DNA of 64,000 bases from assembly GCA_024734555.1 (NCBI GenBank), contig JANPWX010000010.1, positions 2,468,090 through 2,532,089 on the forward strand, written 5' to 3'. The translations under genes were made by a program, and so were the position numbers. The notes beneath the pieces were generated by a model. The model worked only from the letters and a program-made list of their open reading frames with translations. It did not search any database and was not told the DNA's origin. Positions 60,653 to 64,000 of this stretch are shown piece by piece (the first letter of the stretch is position 1; each line of letters opens with the position of its first letter). This DNA comes from Trochalopteron elliotii. Lineage: Eukaryota; Chordata; Aves; Passeriformes; Leiothrichidae.

Positions 60653-63600
60653 AATGGCTGACAACTTTTATTTCAGACTAGCTAGGTCACAGTGTGCAGT
60701 GAAAGCAGAAATAACACATATTTTGTCTCACTTCATGCAACATTCAAGGACTATAAGCAGTGATGCTGACCCCTGACAGGGAATTTGACCAGAGTACTAA
60801 ATGTAGAGCACAAACTCTACACAAGCTGCCCATAATCCAAACACCACAGAGCAGCAACACAACAGTTTAATTCTCCTCCAGTTCTCCAGACAGATACATC
60901 TGCAGATATTAAGAAGTACTTACAATCCACACTGGCAAAAGTTGCCCCAAGTTGCAGCAAAGCATCTTCTATGGAGGTTTCTTCCTCTTCTGAAAGAATA
61001 TGCTCTCTGAAAGTTGCACGCATTCATTTTCACACTCAGGACAAGAAACTTTTAAACCCAAGATGTCCTACACATCTAGGCTTCATTTCACTTGTTGTGC
61101 TGAGAGATTGAAAGAAACAGTGCCACTGAAAACAGTACTGAATACAGCTGACATCAGTAATTACCTTAATACCCTGGTCTTATTCCATGTACTAGCTAAG
61201 GTAATCCAAGGCAACCAACACCTGCCTTCCTATCCTCACCTTCAGAAGACTCCCTTCATGCTCTCCTTCCATTTACAACCCAGCAGTCATGTTCAGCAGC
61301 CACAATAACTTTGACAGGATTCCTTGAGCATGGCACAGCAAAAGTAAAAAAGTAGTAAAAGATGACCTGAAAATATACCACAGAGCTGAAAAGTCCAAGT
61401 AAGAAAGACTCCATCTTCATATGAGCCTTGAGGCCACCTCAAGCACTACCTTCAAAACAGAAAGACACCAAGAATTACTTAGTGTTTTCAACCCAAGACA
61501 GGTAAAAGGTCAGAGATCTGCACTGGAGCTTACAATCCATCTCCTTACAGCTGGCAACAACCACCTTCCAGCAAGAGACAGACTTCCCAGTGAGCTATAA
61601 GCAAGCAGCCTTGCCCCCAGCTCCTCCCTTTCTGTCCACAAGCTCAGGAACATGGTCACAGTTCCCAGCATTTGCCAAGATGTCAAGAGGGTTCAGCTCA
61701 AAACAGCACAGCAGCACAGTGTTCAGCTCCAGAGGCTCTGGAAACCCTCAAGAGAAGACACAGCAGTTCCCCTACTTGTGCGCAGCCTAGCTTAGCCAAG
61801 ATAAGTGTTCCTCATCACACTCAGTTTGCAGTGTGAGGCACTCCACAAAATGCAGGACCCCAAACTGAGGATTGACTTAAAGCTGTTCTTAGTATTATAT
61901 TCACAGTATGTACACACATACCAAGGGGACTTTACTAATGGTATACTTCTGTATCAGCAAATCATCCACCACCACAATATTTTGAAAACTGAGTATTTTT
62001 AAGAGTCCCTCAACTCATTCCAACTGGCAACAGAGTTCTCTCTTTTGCTAACAGGGGCACATGGTCTTTCATCCTCACCCTCTGCAGTCAGCGAGTGTAC
62101 ATTATGCAGTTCTTCCTTCTGTTAATATAATAGGGACTATCATCCATTAACATCAGCACTGTTTTTACTTGCATTGTGGAACCATTAGAACAGCTGAAGT
62201 TGTTTCAAGGTAACAAAGAGTATCATCAGAAGCACACATACCTAGTTTCAGATACACATTAATTTCTTTTGCTACATAAAGGTAGAAAATAAGTATCAAA
62301 TCCATACTAACAAGGGGCTCATACCAGGCTCCCAAAGAGTAAATTGTCACAAAGGCATTTTTCCTCTTCTAACTATCCCTGACTTTGGCAAATATCTGTT
62401 CACCTTACTGATTTACAAATGCAAACTACTGAGAGAATTTCAGTACTTCTGCAACAATTTCTCAGCTTTTAACAGGAAAAACACAGTTACCGTTTTTCTT
62501 CCACATTCACAGTGAATTAGATTCCATACCCATGCTTTTCACCATATCAATAAATCTGCAGAGTATGTTTGCCTGACAAGTTTAGAGTCTACAACACAGA
62601 TCTCTTCCCACATTATAGAGAAGAATAAATTAAATGCAGATGTGATTTAAATGTCAAGCCATCAGTTTGTAGCCTTTTCAAACAAGTAAGGGATTGAAAG
62701 TATTTTTTTCTAGTGCTTGCCAAGGTTTCAGGGTGGTCATGTCATCAGACCTGTCATCAGACATTTTGGCCTGTTGTCACTGGACTTGTGAAACTCTCTC
62801 CCTCACACGGACACTACATTCTGTTTCTAGGTCAGGGAACTTTCTGAGAAATTAGCTATCTACCCACTTGTGATTCAAAACTTTTATTAGAACCCATCAA
62901 ACACAATTAGCCTGAATAAACAAATCCTATAAATCCATTGCAGTGACACACAACAGACACTAATGATTATACAACCAGCAACACCTGAAGCACTAAAAAC
63001 TGATTTATCTCCTGCACTAGGGCTTGTATGAAATAACAAGATACAGAACAGTAATACAAAGATGGTTTCATACACAAGGGAAGGTCAAAACCACCATGAA
63101 GTTTCTTTTCTAGGTTCAAGACCATTCACGTCACTGGCCAAGTACTTTTGCTTTGGGGGAAACATAAGAGATTTTGTTAAGAGATGTCCAAATAACACCA
63201 TTGAAAAGCCATCACTCCTACTGAAGAGGAGACTGAATTAAAGTCATGCAAGGGTTTAAATAATACTTTCTGAGTTTGAGGATTACCAAAGTATGCTGAA
63301 AATCTGGGTCAGAGGTGTAAGGTGGACAGACTTAAAAATGGTCCTACAGTGAGATTCCCCACAGGGATGTCTTTCCTGCTCCCTTACAAAAATATAATCT
63401 TTTACCAGAAAAATTAAGTAGTCATTTTTACAAGTCCTAATAGCATAAAGTGTCAGGGCCACTGCAGAGGCTGGGAACATTGCCATGCAGGGCTCTCTCC
63501 ACCCTCCCACCCAGGGGGAGCATCCCTGGAAAATGCAACAATGCAGTCACCCTGCATTAACACTGTACAGTGAAATAACGTCTGAGAAAGAACATTATTC

Positions 63601-64000
63601 AGCTTTCTACAGTCAGGTAGCAAGCTTGTTAAAAATAATCAGAGCCTCTACACAACACTAACTTCACTTCACTCTGAACACACCACTGAGGAAGGCAGAA
63701 ACTTTAAGGACTGAAAAATCTGAAAAGAACCAAACTTCTGTAAATATGTATTTGGGGATATGGAGGTATTATTATTGTGCTATCTGTATATTAAACTGCT
63801 TACAAAGTCTGTCAGAAAAAATAATCAAAGTTATGATGCAATTTACTATTGCTAAAATTTGATGAGAAGCTCATTTGAGAGTTAACAGCAAATTATTAGA
63901 AAAGCAAACACTTCAAATCGACTCTGTTTAACAAATATCCTCTTCAGACCGCCATTTGAGCACTCCTTCTCTCATTCTTTATTCTGCTGAAAACAGCACA
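60653..64000. other. unique intronic sequence, no gene seen
   Basis: No exon, CpG-rich promoter or transposon recognised up to the end of the window. Confidence 0.5.

Larger units (their letters stand above)
45212..64000 (-). other. APP: APP intron 1, partial
   Basis: Sequence upstream of exon 2 in the gene direction. There is no CpG-rich 5' end and no signal-peptide exon up to 64000, so intron 1 exceeds 18.7 kb. It holds CR1 fragments at 47.1, 51.7 and 53.3 kb, a long (AAT)n, and an alpha LTR interrupted by a delta LTR at 58.4-60.7 kb. Confidence 0.85.

Overview
The window is vertebrate nuclear DNA, AT-rich and almost entirely intronic. The repeat content points to a bird, probably a songbird: CR1 LINE tails, many solo LTRs of avian endogenous retroviruses, no Alu/L1/B-type SINEs. 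The bird call rests on repeat families recognised by eye, not on a database search.

The only protein-coding gene I can support is APP (amyloid-beta precursor protein), on the minus strand. Exon 2 (45044..45211, 168 bp) and exon 3 (17538..17667, 130 bp) have consensus splice sites, correct phase and the same lengths as the mammalian exons. Together they encode the growth-factor-like domain of E1 with all six cysteines. Exon 1 (signal peptide) must lie beyond 64000 and exon 4 below position 1; I found neither here. So 1..17537 is part of intron 3, 17668..45043 is all of intron 2 (27,376 bp) and 45212..64000 is part of intron 1. No other gene, RNA gene or CRISPR array is supported. The many short open frames are intronic or repeat-derived.

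The interesting architecture is in the transposons. I group the LTRs into local families by comparing copies with each other (Greek letters are my labels). Alpha is long, about 1.5-1.7 kb: 21939-23441, 28408-30083, 58440-60652. Beta is about 490-610 bp with 4-bp target duplications: 4776-6016, 10999-11485, 11540-12132, 33655-34901, and a fragment at 39315. Gamma is about 633 bp: 4009-4278, 5066-5698, 34246-34879. Delta is 59797-60407, epsilon 31748-32443, zeta 38331-38710 and eta 4394-6193. Several are nested. At 4.4-6.2 kb gamma sits inside beta, which sits inside eta. At 33.7-34.9 kb a second gamma sits inside a second beta. At 58.4-60.7 kb delta sits inside alpha. Target-site duplications at several junctions give the order of events.

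LINE remnants are CR1 pieces on both strands, including an old one at about 7.0-8.0 kb that resembles deep amniote CR1. Simple repeats include a 125-bp (AAT)n, two long G runs, (TA)n and (CA)n. Two single-base Ns (4084, 55045) both fall in repeats. I found no previously undescribed functional system; the best leads are the altered heparin-binding loop in APP exon 3 and the nested LTR clusters.
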